Below the pieces are notes generated by a model. That model worked only from the letters and a program-made list of their open reading frames with translations. It was not told the DNA's origin and made no database searches. The translations under genes were made by a program, and so were the position numbers. Below, one piece after another: positions 17,708 to 26,511 of a stretch of DNA of 64,000 nt. This DNA comes from Gammaproteobacteria bacterium (GTDB lineage: Bacteria > Pseudomonadota > Gammaproteobacteria > SZUA-152), in NCBI GenBank assembly GCA_029882975.1, contig JAOUJW010000010.1, positions 81,461 through 145,460 on the forward strand. Reading direction: 5' to 3'. Position 1 is the first letter of the stretch. Each line of letters starts with the position of its first letter.

Positions 17708-19048
17708 GTGACAGTGAATAAACCGGTGGATGTGGAAAAACTTGAGCCAGCTGAAGACCTGGATCCTTTGCATATCACCCAAGCCCAGTTATTGCGGGCC
17801 ATAGAGCATTTGGATGATATGAAACGCGGTGTTATCGGTTTTCTTAATTCTCCCAAACGCACGATATCGGTCTGTTTTCCCATTGAGATGGATGACGGAT
17901 CGGTGCAGATATTCAAAGGTCATCGGGTGTTACATAACCGGGTTTTGGGTCCGGGCAAAGGTGGAATTCGGTTTCATCCCGATGTCACTGCCGAGTCCGT
18001 AGTAGCATTAGCGGAGTTGATGACCTGGAAATGCGCTTTGATACGGGTTCCGTTTGGCGGTGCCAAGGGTGGTGTGGCTTGCAACACCAAAGAACTCAGT
18101 CTGCGCGAATTACGGCGTATCACCCGCCGCTTTATTACCGAACTGGGCGACAACATCGGTCCTCATACCGATATTCCCGCGCCGGATTTGTATACTGATG
18201 CGCAAACCATGGCCTGGGTATACGATACCTACGACATGATGCATCCGGGAAGAAACAATCTGCCTGTGGTTACGGGAAAACCTTTGGAAATTGGGGGTTC
18301 GGTGGGAAGACAGGACGCCACCGGGCGGGGGGTGCTGTACGCCACTCAAAGAGTATTGTCTAACCAGCTGATTACCGACATGGAAAGCGTTGAAGGCGCA
18401 CGCATCGCGGTACAGGGATTTGGCAATGTGGGCGAAGCGGTTGCCACTTTGTTTGCTGAGGCCGGTGCCGTAATTGTTGCCGTCAGTGATTCCCAAGGTG
18501 GGATATACAACGAAAAGGGTCTGGATATTTCTGCCGCTCTCGCTTACAAGGCGCAGCACGGTTCTGTGGTGGGATTACCGGACACTTTGACGATTACCAA
18601 TGAAGATTTGTTGACTATCCCCTGTGATATTCTGATCCCCGCCGCCTTGAGTTGTCAGATTCGTCTGTCCAATGTGGATCGTGTGCAGGCCAAAATGGTT
18701 GTTGAAGCGGCTAACAGCCCGACCACCTTAGCAGCTGATGATAGTTTAGCCAGGCGAGGCGTGTTTGTGATCCCGGATATTCTTGCCAACGCCGGAGGGG
18801 TGACGGTGAGCTATTTCGAATGGGTGCAAAACATCGAAAATGAAGAATGGGATTTTGACGAGGTTAACAAGAAACTGCGTTTGAAAATGAACCGGGCAGC
18901 TGACGCTGTGGTGGATCGCTGGAAAAAAATGCTGCAGGAACAGGAACAAAAACCGAGTGAAGATCCTGTCAATTTGCGTACGGCTGCTATGATGTTGGCT
19001 GTAGAACGGCTGGCGCATGTCACATTGGAGCGCGGAATTTGGCCCTAG
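17708..19048 (+). CDS. Glu/Leu/Phe/Val dehydrogenase family protein
   Basis: The product has 446 residues from GTG at 17708; a second GTG at 17714 has better spacing from GAGG and may be the true start. The substrate domain has GPGKGGIRFHP and the catalytic-Lys motif PFGGAKGGV. The Rossmann domain has GFGNVGEAVA. These are typical of NAD(P)-dependent amino-acid dehydrogenases, most often glutamate. Cofactor and substrate cannot be fixed from this reading. It is convergent with the next gene, 9 bp apart. Confidence 0.9.
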   Translation: MTVNKPVDVEKLEPAEDLDPLHITQAQLLRAIEHLDDMKRGVIGFLNSPKRTISVCFPIEMDDGSVQIFKGHRVLHNRVLGPGKGGIRFHPDVTAESVVALAELMTWKCALIRVPFGGAKGGVACNTKELSLRELRRITRRFITELGDNIGPHTDIPAPDLYTDAQTMAWVYDTYDMMHPGRNNLPVVTGKPLEIGGSVGRQDATGRGVLYATQRVLSNQLITDMESVEGARIAVQGFGNVGEAVATLFAEAGAVIVAVSDSQGGIYNEKGLDISAALAYKAQHGSVVGLPDTLTITNEDLLTIPCDILIPAALSCQIRLSNVDRVQAKMVVEAANSPTTLAADDSLARRGVFVIPDILANAGGVTVSYFEWVQNIENEEWDFDEVNKKLRLKMNRAADAVVDRWKKMLQEQEQKPSEDPVNLRTAAMMLAVERLAHVTLERGIWP

Positions 19049-19057
19049 CGGGGGCGA

Positions 19058-19561
19058 TCAAGGCGTTGTTGTGGGGCTGGAGTGGCTCTCGTCGGGTGAA
19101 TTATCCGGCGGTGAGGCGGGAGGCGGTTTTTTCTTCGGTTTGTGGTTATTAAACGTTGCCCAGATTCCAGCCAGGGGCGCCAATATCAACACGCTTAAGG
19201 TGCAATAGTCCAATATGGGCTGACCGGTGATGCCTGGGGTGTCATGGCTGCGGTGAATATAGGGCGAAATCTTGTTGACTAACTGCTCCATGGCCTGGCC
19301 GCCAATGGTGTTGTGGTATAAGTCTGCCGGTATGTAGACAAAACCTAATAAAAGCAACCAGATAGCTACGCCAATGGCCAAGGTGACAACAAATAAAAAC
19401 ACCCCGTAACCAACCGAGCACACTGTCATTTCTATGAGTACGGACCACAGGGAACGAAACGGTCGTAAACCTTCGTTTTTATAGCAGCGTAAGCCGACCC
19501 AAACTGACATGAGCAGAATGGTAGCCGCTATCGTACTAATGTAAATGGTTAAGTAGTCCAC
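19058..19561 (-). CDS. Membrane protein of unknown function
   Basis: The product has 167 residues from GTG at 19561, with three hydrophobic segments near residues 4-24, 45-75 and 118-138. It ends in a Pro/Ser/Asp-rich cytoplasmic-type tail (KPKKKPPPASPPDNSPDESH). I recognise no family, and no strong ribosome-binding site is visible. Confidence 0.6.
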   Translation of the reverse strand: MDYLTIYISTIAATILLMSVWVGLRCYKNEGLRPFRSLWSVLIEMTVCSVGYGVFLFVVTLAIGVAIWLLLLGFVYIPADLYHNTIGGQAMEQLVNKISPYIHRSHDTPGITGQPILDYCTLSVLILAPLAGIWATFNNHKPKKKPPPASPPDNSPDESHSSPTTTP

Positions 19562-19697
19562 TTGAATATTATAATCTTTTAATTATGATCCAGGCGTTTG
19601 TAAGGTTTCCTGGATTAGCCCCTGAGGTTCAGATCTAAATTGTATAACAATTGTAAGAAATTACCACAGTTACCGGATGAAAGACGGGTGAAAGACA

Positions 19698-20345
19698 TTG
19701 AACAGTTCTAGTGATTTTTGGGTTTTGTCATCTATGTGGTTGATTTATTATATAATTCATTCAACGTTAGCGGCTAATTCAGTGAAAAGCCGACTGTATC
19801 GCCTCCATCCGCTGGTACCTCGGTACTATCGTTTGAGCTTTAATTTGCTGTCCTTGCTGTTACTAATGCCCATCGCCTGGTTTTTGGCCGTATATCAAGC
19901 TCCGATTTTGTGGCGTTGGGACGGTGGGTGGTTGTACGTTCAAATCTTCATCACCGCAATGGTGGTGCTGGGCTTTTATCTCAGTTCTAAAGGTTATGAT
20001 TTGCAGGAGTTTGCCGGATTGCGGCAATGGAATCAGCATTCTGACCCTGGGCCCATGGCTTTAACCCAATGGCATCGCTATGTGCGCCACCCCTGGTATT
20101 TTTTGGCGTTGGTTTATATTTGGAGTCGTGATATGGATAGTCTGTTCTTGTGCAGTGCTATTCTGCTCAGTTTGTATTTTTATATCGGTTCTAAATTGGA
20201 GGATCGGAAACTGTGCGAGTTATATGGTGCCACTTACCTCAGTTACTGTGAGCAAGTGCCGGGAATTTTTCCTATACCGGGTCGGTATCTTAGTAGGTCA
20301 CAATGGCAGAAAATGATTACATTGAAACAAAAGCCAACTGAGTAG
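19698..20345 (+). CDS. Isoprenylcysteine methyltransferase-like (ICMT/PEMT/NnrU type) membrane protein
   Basis: The product has 215 residues; the start is probably TTG at 19698. There are about five membrane helices. The C-terminal half has the ICMT/PEMT SAM-binding pattern RHPWYFLALVYIW followed by LEDRKLCELYGATYLSYCEQ and VPGIFP. Related enzymes methylate small thiols or lipids; the substrate is unknown. Its 3' end is followed directly by the first structured RNA-like element. Confidence 0.75.
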   Translation: MNSSSDFWVLSSMWLIYYIIHSTLAANSVKSRLYRLHPLVPRYYRLSFNLLSLLLLMPIAWFLAVYQAPILWRWDGGWLYVQIFITAMVVLGFYLSSKGYDLQEFAGLRQWNQHSDPGPMALTQWHRYVRHPWYFLALVYIWSRDMDSLFLCSAILLSLYFYIGSKLEDRKLCELYGATYLSYCEQVPGIFPIPGRYLSRSQWQKMITLKQKPTE

Positions 20346-20356
20346 TGGTAAACAGA

Positions 20357-20482
20357 AAAAGCCCGCGGGGGCGCGGGCTTGTAAGGGGGCATCTAGCATG
20401 ACAACATTCCCGTTGTCATTTAGTAGAAGCTGGGTTTATTTTATTGCTTCAAACCTGAATACAAGCTTAATGATTTGCCCCA
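20357..20482 (+). ncRNA. Structured element copy 1 of a tandem family (candidate sRNA)
   Basis: GC-rich hairpin AGCCCGCG...CGCGGGCT is followed by AAGGGGGCATCTAG, then a second hairpin ATGACAAC/GTTGTCAT, then TAGAAGC. The first 40 nt are almost identical to copy 2, and similarity continues downstream (CTGAA...GCTTAA). There is no ORF. It may also terminate the upstream gene, but it lacks a T run. The strand is assumed. Confidence 0.45.
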
Positions 20483-20531
20483 ACTATAAAAAATTTAGTT
20501 TTCAAATGTGTTAACAAAAAAGCCGCAGATA

Positions 20532-20655
20532 AAAACAAGCCCGCGGGGGCGCGGGCTTGTCCAAGGGGGCATCTAGATGTAACTTTCATCCGTGTGTTAC
20601 TGTAGAAGCGGATTCAGTATACGACACAAAATCTGAACACGTGCTTAACAATTGA
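20532..20655 (+). ncRNA. Structured element copy 2 of a tandem family (candidate sRNA)
   Basis: The arrangement is as in copy 1: ACAAGCCCGCG...CGCGGGCTTGT hairpin, CCAAGGGGGCATCTAG, a second hairpin with a different sequence but the same position (GTAAC/GTTAC), then TAGAAGCGG. The changed second hairpin keeps its pairing, which points to selection on RNA structure. The centre lies about 178 bp from copy 1. Confidence 0.45.
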
Positions 20656-20658
20656 TCT

Positions 20659-20686
20659 TTGATGGACACTATTTTTGTTTTATAAG
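20659..20686 (+). promoter_or_regulatory. Candidate sigma-70 promoter for element 3 / pyrophosphohydrolase gene
   Basis: TTGATG at 20659-20664, a 16-nt spacer, then TATAAG at 20681-20686. Transcription would start near 20693 and read through the third hairpin element into the MazG-like gene. Confidence 0.5.
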
Positions 20687-20699
20687 AGCAGAAAAGAAT

Positions 20700-20790
20700 A
20701 CAGCCCGTCCAGGCACTGAAACGGGCTGTAGGGGACCTGAATGACGCAATGAACATTCAGGCCTGTGTAGTTAACGCTGTTAACCTTAAT
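20700..20790 (+). ncRNA. Structured element 3, same architecture, diverged sequence
   Basis: Hairpin ACAGCCCGT/ACGGGCTGT, then AGGGGACC, then hairpin CCTGAATG/CATTCAGG, then a short stem GTTAACGCTGTTAAC. The order hairpin - G4 run - hairpin repeats that of copies 1 and 2. It ends about 50 nt before the MazG-like start, so it could be either the leader of that mRNA or a separate RNA. Confidence 0.4.
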
Positions 20791-20838
20791 ATAACCTTAA
20801 TTGTAACCTGATTTTTCACCAAAGTTGGAGATTCATTG

Positions 20839-21246
20839 ATGTCGAAAGATCCGCATATAAGCAAAGCGGTTAATAAAATCATTCAATCTGCTTTAGATGG
20901 AGACCCGCTGGAGAAATTAAAGATTCCACTGCGACAATTTGCACAGGAGCGGGATTGGGAGCAGTTTCATTCACCTAAAAATTTAAGTATGGCATTGGTC
21001 AAAGAGGCGGCGGAGTTGGTAGAACATTTTCAATGGCTGACCGAACCCCAAAGCTATGCGTTGGAGTCGGATAAGCGGGATCAAGTGCGCTATGAGATGG
21101 CAGATATACTCATTTACCTGGTTCGAATCGCCGACCAACTGGATATAGAATTATTGTCGGCCGTCAAAGAGAAAATCCAAATAAATAAAAACAAGTACCC
21201 TGTCGATAAGGTCAAAGGCAGTTCTAAAAAATATAACGAATATTGA
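20839..21246 (+). CDS. MazG-like nucleotide pyrophosphohydrolase
   Basis: ATG at 20839 follows TTGGAG with 8-nt spacing; an in-frame TTG lies one codon earlier. The product has 135 residues. The all-alpha NTP-PPase motif is visible: LVKEAAELVEHFQW (ExxE) and RYEMADILIYLVRIAD (ExxD). The family resembles RS21-C6/dCTPase, which hydrolyses non-canonical or excess dNTPs in the cytoplasm. It has a long structured 5' region. Confidence 0.85.
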   Translation: MSKDPHISKAVNKIIQSALDGDPLEKLKIPLRQFAQERDWEQFHSPKNLSMALVKEAAELVEHFQWLTEPQSYALESDKRDQVRYEMADILIYLVRIADQLDIELLSAVKEKIQINKNKYPVDKVKGSSKKYNEY

Positions 21247-21276
21247 CGCAGAAATTAAGCAATGTTTTTAGCCTTG

Positions 21277-21663
21277 CTATTTGGAAAACAATGATAGAAA
21301 CATTCGTAAATACAAAAAAACAAGAACAACGGTAAAAATCAGTAGCAACAATGATCCTTTGTTTTGGAGCAAGCGCACTAACGTGAATCCTATGCGTTGA
21401 GTCAGTGGTGCGTTAGGGTCATATCCCGTCTCTTGCTTGTACTTTTTTCGCGCTATTTGCGCATATTCTTGCTGATACTCATCAAACAGGGATTGGGCCT
21501 TTTCGAAGTCCTGGGCGTCCTTAATCCACAATGCCGCATTGCTAAAGCCCCAGCGATTGCCCGGAGTTTCATAATAGTCAATGTGATGCTGTTCCAGCAC
21601 TTTTTTCATGCCCTCGGCTTCCCGATCCGCATCCATTGGGTAGGAGAATAATCTTTTACTCAT
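21277..21663 (-). CDS. DUF6164 family membrane-tail protein
   Basis: The product has 128 residues. The cytoplasmic N-terminal domain resembles DUF2007-like signal-transducing folds (FSYPMDADREAEGMKKVLEQ) with NRWGFSNAALWIKD. One C-terminal membrane helix lies near residues 103-124. This fits DUF6164, a gammaproteobacterial family of unknown function. It is divergent from the pentapeptide gene. Confidence 0.7.
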   Translation of the reverse strand: MSKRLFSYPMDADREAEGMKKVLEQHHIDYYETPGNRWGFSNAALWIKDAQDFEKAQSLFDEYQQEYAQIARKKYKQETGYDPNAPLTQRIGFTLVRLLQNKGSLLLLIFTVVLVFLYLRMFLSLFSK

Positions 21664-21770
21664 AAGTTCCTAAGGTGTTTAAATAAAACTGGTTACAATT
21701 AGCCTGCAACATTCTATAATTTTACTAGTCCTTTTTATACACAAGCCATACACAAGAAGAAGCGGGGATC

Positions 21771-22730
21771 ATGATAAGGTCGGTCATTATAGCGGTTTTA
21801 GTGGTAGGGGCTTTTGTGGCCGGGAGTACCGGGAGTACCGGTGTATGGGCTGGAGGCGATTGTACCGGGAAGTTCCAAAACGGAGGCAGGCCCGAACTGA
21901 AGGATATCGCATCGGGAGCCAATCTGTGTGGTGCAGATTTCAGCGGCTTGCAATTGACCGGAGTGGATTTGCGTTTCTCCGACTTGCGTGGAAGTAATTT
22001 CAGCAAAACCAAACTAAAAGACGTTTTATTTCACGGTGCACTGCTTACGGATGCTAATTTTGCTCAAGCAGAATTGCGCGGAACCGGTTTTGTAGGGGCA
22101 GAGGCGCGCGGTGTCTCTTTTACGGCCGCTAAGGTTTCCAGGTGTGACTTTATCGCAGCCGATTTAAGTAATGCTTTGTTGGCTAAACTGGACCTGAAAG
22201 ACAGCAAAATGGTTGGCGCTGTATTGGCGGGAGCCGATTTGTCCGGAGCGGATCTTCGTGGTGTCAACATGTTGGGCGTGGATTTAAGTCGAGCCCGGTT
22301 AATGGATGCACAGATGGATCAAGCGAACCTGGAGTGGTCAATACTTAACCAAGCTAATTTTCAAGGGGCTCGCCTGGCGCAAGTTAATTTTACGCTGGCT
22401 ACGTTGGAATCCGTGGACTTCAGTTTTTCCAATTTGTATTCGGCTAAGTTTAAGGATGCCTATTTATACAAATCCAAGTTTATGAATGCGGACTTGAGCG
22501 GCGCTTCTTTCTATCGAGCTTATATGGTGGAGGCGCAGTTAGAAGGCGCCAGCTTGGTCGGTGCAGACTTTTCCTTTGCCAATTTGCAGAATGCCTTACT
22601 GGTGCATGCGGATCTCAGCAATGCTTTGCTCATGAACGCGGATATCCGTAGCGCGGATTTTAGTGACGCCATATTGGAAGGCACGGTACCTTCCGAGTTA
22701 CCCATTGATGATGCAGGTTACGGTCGTTAG
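21771..22730 (+). CDS. Exported pentapeptide-repeat protein
   Basis: The product has 319 residues. A signal peptide (1-27) is followed by an almost continuous run of A(D/N)(L/F)xx repeats from about residue 45 to 305 (LCGADFSGLQLTGVDL, ADLSGADLRGVNML). This predicts a right-handed quadrilateral beta-helix of some 13 coils in the periplasm. No catalytic domain is present, and the role is unknown. Confidence 0.8.
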   Translation: MIRSVIIAVLVVGAFVAGSTGSTGVWAGGDCTGKFQNGGRPELKDIASGANLCGADFSGLQLTGVDLRFSDLRGSNFSKTKLKDVLFHGALLTDANFAQAELRGTGFVGAEARGVSFTAAKVSRCDFIAADLSNALLAKLDLKDSKMVGAVLAGADLSGADLRGVNMLGVDLSRARLMDAQMDQANLEWSILNQANFQGARLAQVNFTLATLESVDFSFSNLYSAKFKDAYLYKSKFMNADLSGASFYRAYMVEAQLEGASLVGADFSFANLQNALLVHADLSNALLMNADIRSADFSDAILEGTVPSELPIDDAGYGR

Positions 22731-22764
22731 CCTCCGACCTTACTGATTTCGGCCGGCGCCAGGG

Positions 22765-23880
22765 CTAGGCTTGAAAATGCTGTAAAGCCTTACCGTTATC
22801 CAGTACAGCGCGGATTTGATCTGCCGCTTGAGGTAGGGGAGTGCCTTTGACATGCCACAAACACAGAGCACCGCTGTAAATCAATGCATCCCGAGTGATC
22901 CCTGCTTCTCCCCGTAAAGCAGCCAAACCCATTTGTGCTGCGGTTTTAGCCAGTGCAGGAATGTCTGCTGCTACGGTGCTGTCATCATCTTGGCGTTGTA
23001 GGTTCTCGGGTAAGGGGGCGGCCCTCAGCTCCTGGCTGATGCCCAATTCCGTCGGATTTAAGTCTTGATCCTGTTCTGCATTGTTATCATGATAATAAAA
23101 ACATTTTCCGGTTTGACGTAATGACGGTGTGATCCCCCCTTCCACACCGCGTATCAACAGGGCACTGTCGAAGCCGGAATGCCGTGCCAGCATGGCATAA
23201 ATACGGGGGTAGGGTTTATGGACATAACCTGTCACTAAGTGGGTTTTTTGACGTCCCCGCAAGGGTCCGGTCAACACATCAATGGTGGTGAGACAGGGCC
23301 GCTTTACCATGAGACGACGCAGTTCGCTCAATTGATACAATTTAGGTGAAAATACCTTTTGATCGATGTAAGTCCATGCAATACGGCTGTCGCTTAGGCG
23401 GGCAGCTGCTTGTTGGCTGCTAAGATTCACATCGATACCGGCTGCCGCCAAAATCTGGTGGTGAGTGGCTCCCCATTTAGGTCCCATTTTCTCCACACCT
23501 TCGGTATAGGCCGCGACCCCGCAGGCCGCCAGTACGGCCGGTACAAACGGTGCTGCAGGAACGCAACGATTGTAACCGTTATAGGGGTCTGCCAAAGCCA
23601 CAACTTCGTCCGCTTCAACGGAGGTTGGGGGAGTGGACTCGCAAATGGCTTCCAGTACACCTTTCATCTCGTCATCGGTCTCCCGTTTCATGCGCAGACC
23701 AATGAGAAACACGGCAGCTTGAACCGGGTCAACGGTTTGGTCCAACACAAACCGGGTGGCGGCTTTCGCTTCCTCCAGAGAAATGTTTTTGCTCAATTCC
23801 GGACCGGTTGCCACTCGCTGAATAACAGAGCGCATGGTGGCCAGTGGGTCGGAGTAAAGGTCGGTACTTGGGTTCGGCAT
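22765..23880 (-). CDS. TrpD-like glycosyl/phosphoribosyl transferase family protein
   Basis: The product has 371 residues and resembles the anthranilate phosphoribosyltransferase superfamily, particularly the YbiB-like branch: an N-terminal helical domain (EEAKAATRFVLDQTVDPVQA) and a C-terminal nucleoside-phosphorylase-like domain (GVEGGITPSLRQTG). The canonical TrpD PRPP loop GTGGD is not seen; the equivalent site reads YNGYNRCVPAAPFV. Anthranilate transfer is therefore doubtful, and YbiB itself is a DNA-binding TrpD homologue. It is preceded by a Rieske ferredoxin gene 30 bp upstream. Confidence 0.75.
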   Translation of the reverse strand: MPNPSTDLYSDPLATMRSVIQRVATGPELSKNISLEEAKAATRFVLDQTVDPVQAAVFLIGLRMKRETDDEMKGVLEAICESTPPTSVEADEVVALADPYNGYNRCVPAAPFVPAVLAACGVAAYTEGVEKMGPKWGATHHQILAAAGIDVNLSSQQAAARLSDSRIAWTYIDQKVFSPKLYQLSELRRLMVKRPCLTTIDVLTGPLRGRQKTHLVTGYVHKPYPRIYAMLARHSGFDSALLIRGVEGGITPSLRQTGKCFYYHDNNAEQDQDLNPTELGISQELRAAPLPENLQRQDDDSTVAADIPALAKTAAQMGLAALRGEAGITRDALIYSGALCLWHVKGTPLPQAADQIRAVLDNGKALQHFQA

Positions 23881-23910
23881 TTGAGAAAAGTCCTGTCTGG
23901 CAGCCTCTGG

Positions 23911-24237
23911 TCAGAGGTCGTTTAAATTAACAAAAATTTCACCATCAATGATTTCAATGGGGTAAGTACGCAAAGGTTCGTCTGCCGGGTCGTCCAGAGC
24001 TTCTCCGCTATTTAAGTCGAAGCGACTGCCGTGCAGTGGGCATTTTACGTAGTGGTTTTTCAAAGACCCGGTGCAAAGTGAAGCATCTTCATGAGTGCAC
24101 ATCTCATCGACAGCAAAAAACTGTCCCTCACTATAGGCAATGAGTAGACGTTTTTCTCCAATACGGAAACATTTCATCGTTCCGGGCTCGAATTCGGCGA
24201 TGTGAGCTATTCGTATGTTGTGGTTTTCCATGGGCAT
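23911..24237 (-). CDS. Rieske [2Fe-2S] ferredoxin
   Basis: The product has 108 residues and is a single Rieske domain with CTHEDASLCTG and CPLHGSRF, giving the Cys-His...Cys-His cluster ligands. No membrane anchor is present. It acts as a small soluble electron carrier, as in nitrite-reductase small subunits or dioxygenase ferredoxins. It lies 30 bp upstream of the TrpD-like gene on the same strand. The partner reductase is not in the window. Confidence 0.9.
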   Translation of the reverse strand: MPMENHNIRIAHIAEFEPGTMKCFRIGEKRLLIAYSEGQFFAVDEMCTHEDASLCTGSLKNHYVKCPLHGSRFDLNSGEALDDPADEPLRTYPIEIIDGEIFVNLNDL

Positions 24238-24376
24238 CTATTGTATCTGTCCGACAACAAAAAAATCCATATCTCACTGGTGGTAGCGACGGGGGGCTAG
24301 GAGATTCTGCTCTCAGGTGGTGTCCTGGAACTGCTACACTTGTAGCCGGAACCACGGAAAGAAGGAAAATGCTACA

Positions 24377-26017
24377 GTGAATTCTATAACAGACAGCTCC
24401 GCTTGGGGATCATTGCAAATACATTGGTCGACTCTTAAAAATCTCCACATGCGAGAGCTGTTTGCCAAAGACAGTGACCGATTTTCCCGGTTCAGTTTAC
24501 AGGTGGATGACTTTTTTCTGGATTTCTCAAAAAACCGTATTACTACTCAAACCCTGGAGCTACTGCTCCAATTGGCACAGGAAGTGGGATTGAGCCAAGA
24601 AATCCATCGCATGTTTGAAGGCGAAAAAATCAACTTTACTGAACATCGAGCAGTCTTGCATACGGCCTTACGCAATCGTTCCGGAGAACCGGTGTGTGTG
24701 GACAATGAGAATGTGATGCCGGAGGTGCACGGGGTATTGGAACGTATGGGGGTGTTTGCCACCAAGGTGCGATCCGGTGAGTGGCAAGGTTACAGCGCTA
24801 AACGTATAACGGATGTGGTGAATATTGGCATCGGTGGATCTGATCTGGGGCCCAAAATGGTAACCGAGGCACTACGGCCTTTTAGCAGCGGCGATTTGAA
24901 TATGCATTTTGTCTCCAATGTGGATGGAGCAGATTTGGGCGCGGTGTTGCAACGGTTGGATCCCGAAACCAGTTTGTTTATTGTGACTTCCAAAACCTTT
25001 ACAACTCAGGAGACCATGGCCAACGCCAACAGCGCCAGGCAGTGGTTTTTGTCTCACCACAATGAGGAGTCAGCTTTGGCGCGGCACTTTGTGGCGGTGT
25101 CCACCAATCTGGATGCTACGGCAGAGTTTGGTATCGATAGTGATAATGTTTTTGGGTTTTGGGATTGGGTGGGAGGTCGTTATTCGCTATGGTCGGCAGT
25201 TGGGCTGTCCATCATGATATCGATTGGCGAACAACATTTCCGGGAATTATTGGATGGTGCCTGGCAAATGGATCAGCATTTTCGTAGTGCACCATTTTCC
25301 GAGAATATGCCGGTCATTCTAGGACTTCTGGGGGTTTGGTATATTAATTTTTTCGGCGCCGAGACCCATGGCATATTTCCCTATAATCAGTCTTTACACC
25401 GTTTTGCTGCCTATATGCAACAATGTGATATGGAGAGTAACGGTAAACGTATCAATAAACAGGGCAGTGAGGTGGATTATGAAACCGGGCCTATTGTTTG
25501 GGGCGAGCCGGGGACCAACGGTCAACATGCCTTTTTTCAACTGGTACATCAAAGCGATCGTTTGATCCCCTGCGACTTTATCATGCCGATACACAGCCAA
25601 TATCCCCTGGAAGGGCATAATGATTATTTAACAGCCAATTTTCTCGCGCAAACCGAAGCGCTGATGAAAGGTAAAACCGAGGCTGAGGCTCGTGCCGAAT
25701 TGGAAAGTAAAGGCATGAGTACCGAGCAAATCGACGCTTTGTCGCCGCACAAAATATTTCCCGGTAACAAGCCCAGCAATTCTTTACTATTTCCTGCTTT
25801 AACCCCACAAGCCCTAGGAAAACTAGTGGCTTTGTATGAACATAAAATATTCGTGCAGGGAGTCCTTTGGGGTATCAATTCCTTCGATCAGTGGGGTGTG
25901 GAATTGGGAAAACAACTGGCATCCAATGTTTTGGAAGAGTTAAAATCTGGTAAAGTCACTAAGGAGCATGACGCTTCCACTGCGGGTTTGTTAAACTACA
26001 TTTTTGATAATCGATAG
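24377..26017 (+). CDS. pgi: Glucose-6-phosphate isomerase
   Basis: GTG at 24377 with AAGGAAA upstream gives 546 residues, matching the E. coli enzyme (549). The frame is open from 24317 but the extra residues are not conserved. Motifs: NIGIGGSDLGPKM, TSKTFTTQETMANA, FWDWVGGRYSLWSAVG, and the C-terminal QWGVELGKQLA. It interconverts glucose-6-phosphate and fructose-6-phosphate. The small lipoprotein gene follows after 15 bp. Confidence 0.96.
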   Translation: MNSITDSSAWGSLQIHWSTLKNLHMRELFAKDSDRFSRFSLQVDDFFLDFSKNRITTQTLELLLQLAQEVGLSQEIHRMFEGEKINFTEHRAVLHTALRNRSGEPVCVDNENVMPEVHGVLERMGVFATKVRSGEWQGYSAKRITDVVNIGIGGSDLGPKMVTEALRPFSSGDLNMHFVSNVDGADLGAVLQRLDPETSLFIVTSKTFTTQETMANANSARQWFLSHHNEESALARHFVAVSTNLDATAEFGIDSDNVFGFWDWVGGRYSLWSAVGLSIMISIGEQHFRELLDGAWQMDQHFRSAPFSENMPVILGLLGVWYINFFGAETHGIFPYNQSLHRFAAYMQQCDMESNGKRINKQGSEVDYETGPIVWGEPGTNGQHAFFQLVHQSDRLIPCDFIMPIHSQYPLEGHNDYLTANFLAQTEALMKGKTEAEARAELESKGMSTEQIDALSPHKIFPGNKPSNSLLFPALTPQALGKLVALYEHKIFVQGVLWGINSFDQWGVELGKQLASNVLEELKSGKVTKEHDASTAGLLNYIFDNR

Positions 26018-26032
26018 TGGTTGGAGCGAAAA

Positions 26033-26332
26033 ATGTCCTATTTCTATGATTGGTCAGTCAAAGTGATCAGCGGCGTTGTTCTTGCTGTGGTTCTATTTGG
26101 GTGTTCAGAAGAACAGCAGAATAAATTGTCCCGTTTGGGGGTGACGTGGCTGGAAGGGGATTACCGGGTTACTTATGCTGACGGTAGCCACGTCAAATCC
26201 TGGACAGTGAAAGACGGTAAAGTCACCAGTGACCCGCAAAAAGGCTATTACTACTTTTGGGCCAGGGTGGACGGTAAGTCCGTGTATGTGCAAACACCGG
26301 TGGGGCGAACCTACATCGAAGAAATCAAGTAG
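26033..26332 (+). CDS. Small lipoprotein of unknown function
   Basis: ATG at 26033 follows TGGAGCGA. The product has 99 residues. The signal peptide ends in the lipobox LFGC-S (Cys 23). The mature part holds a beta-rich segment with EGDYRVTYADGSHVKSWTVK and YYFWARVDGKSVYVQTPVG. I recognise no family. It is probably co-transcribed with pgi. Confidence 0.7.
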   Translation: MSYFYDWSVKVISGVVLAVVLFGCSEEQQNKLSRLGVTWLEGDYRVTYADGSHVKSWTVKDGKVTSDPQKGYYYFWARVDGKSVYVQTPVGRTYIEEIK

Positions 26333-26511
26333 CCTACACCGGGCCGGTAAGTCAATCTGTCATCGCCGTAGACTATGAGGTAAATCAATAAAAACGGAAA
26401 AATAGCAGCATTGATTTTACTATAGTTACTGTAGAGGATGTGTATTAGTGATGACAGAGTAATTTGGCACTTATTTTGGAATTGCTTGGGAAAAGTCTGA
26501 GTGATAGCTCA

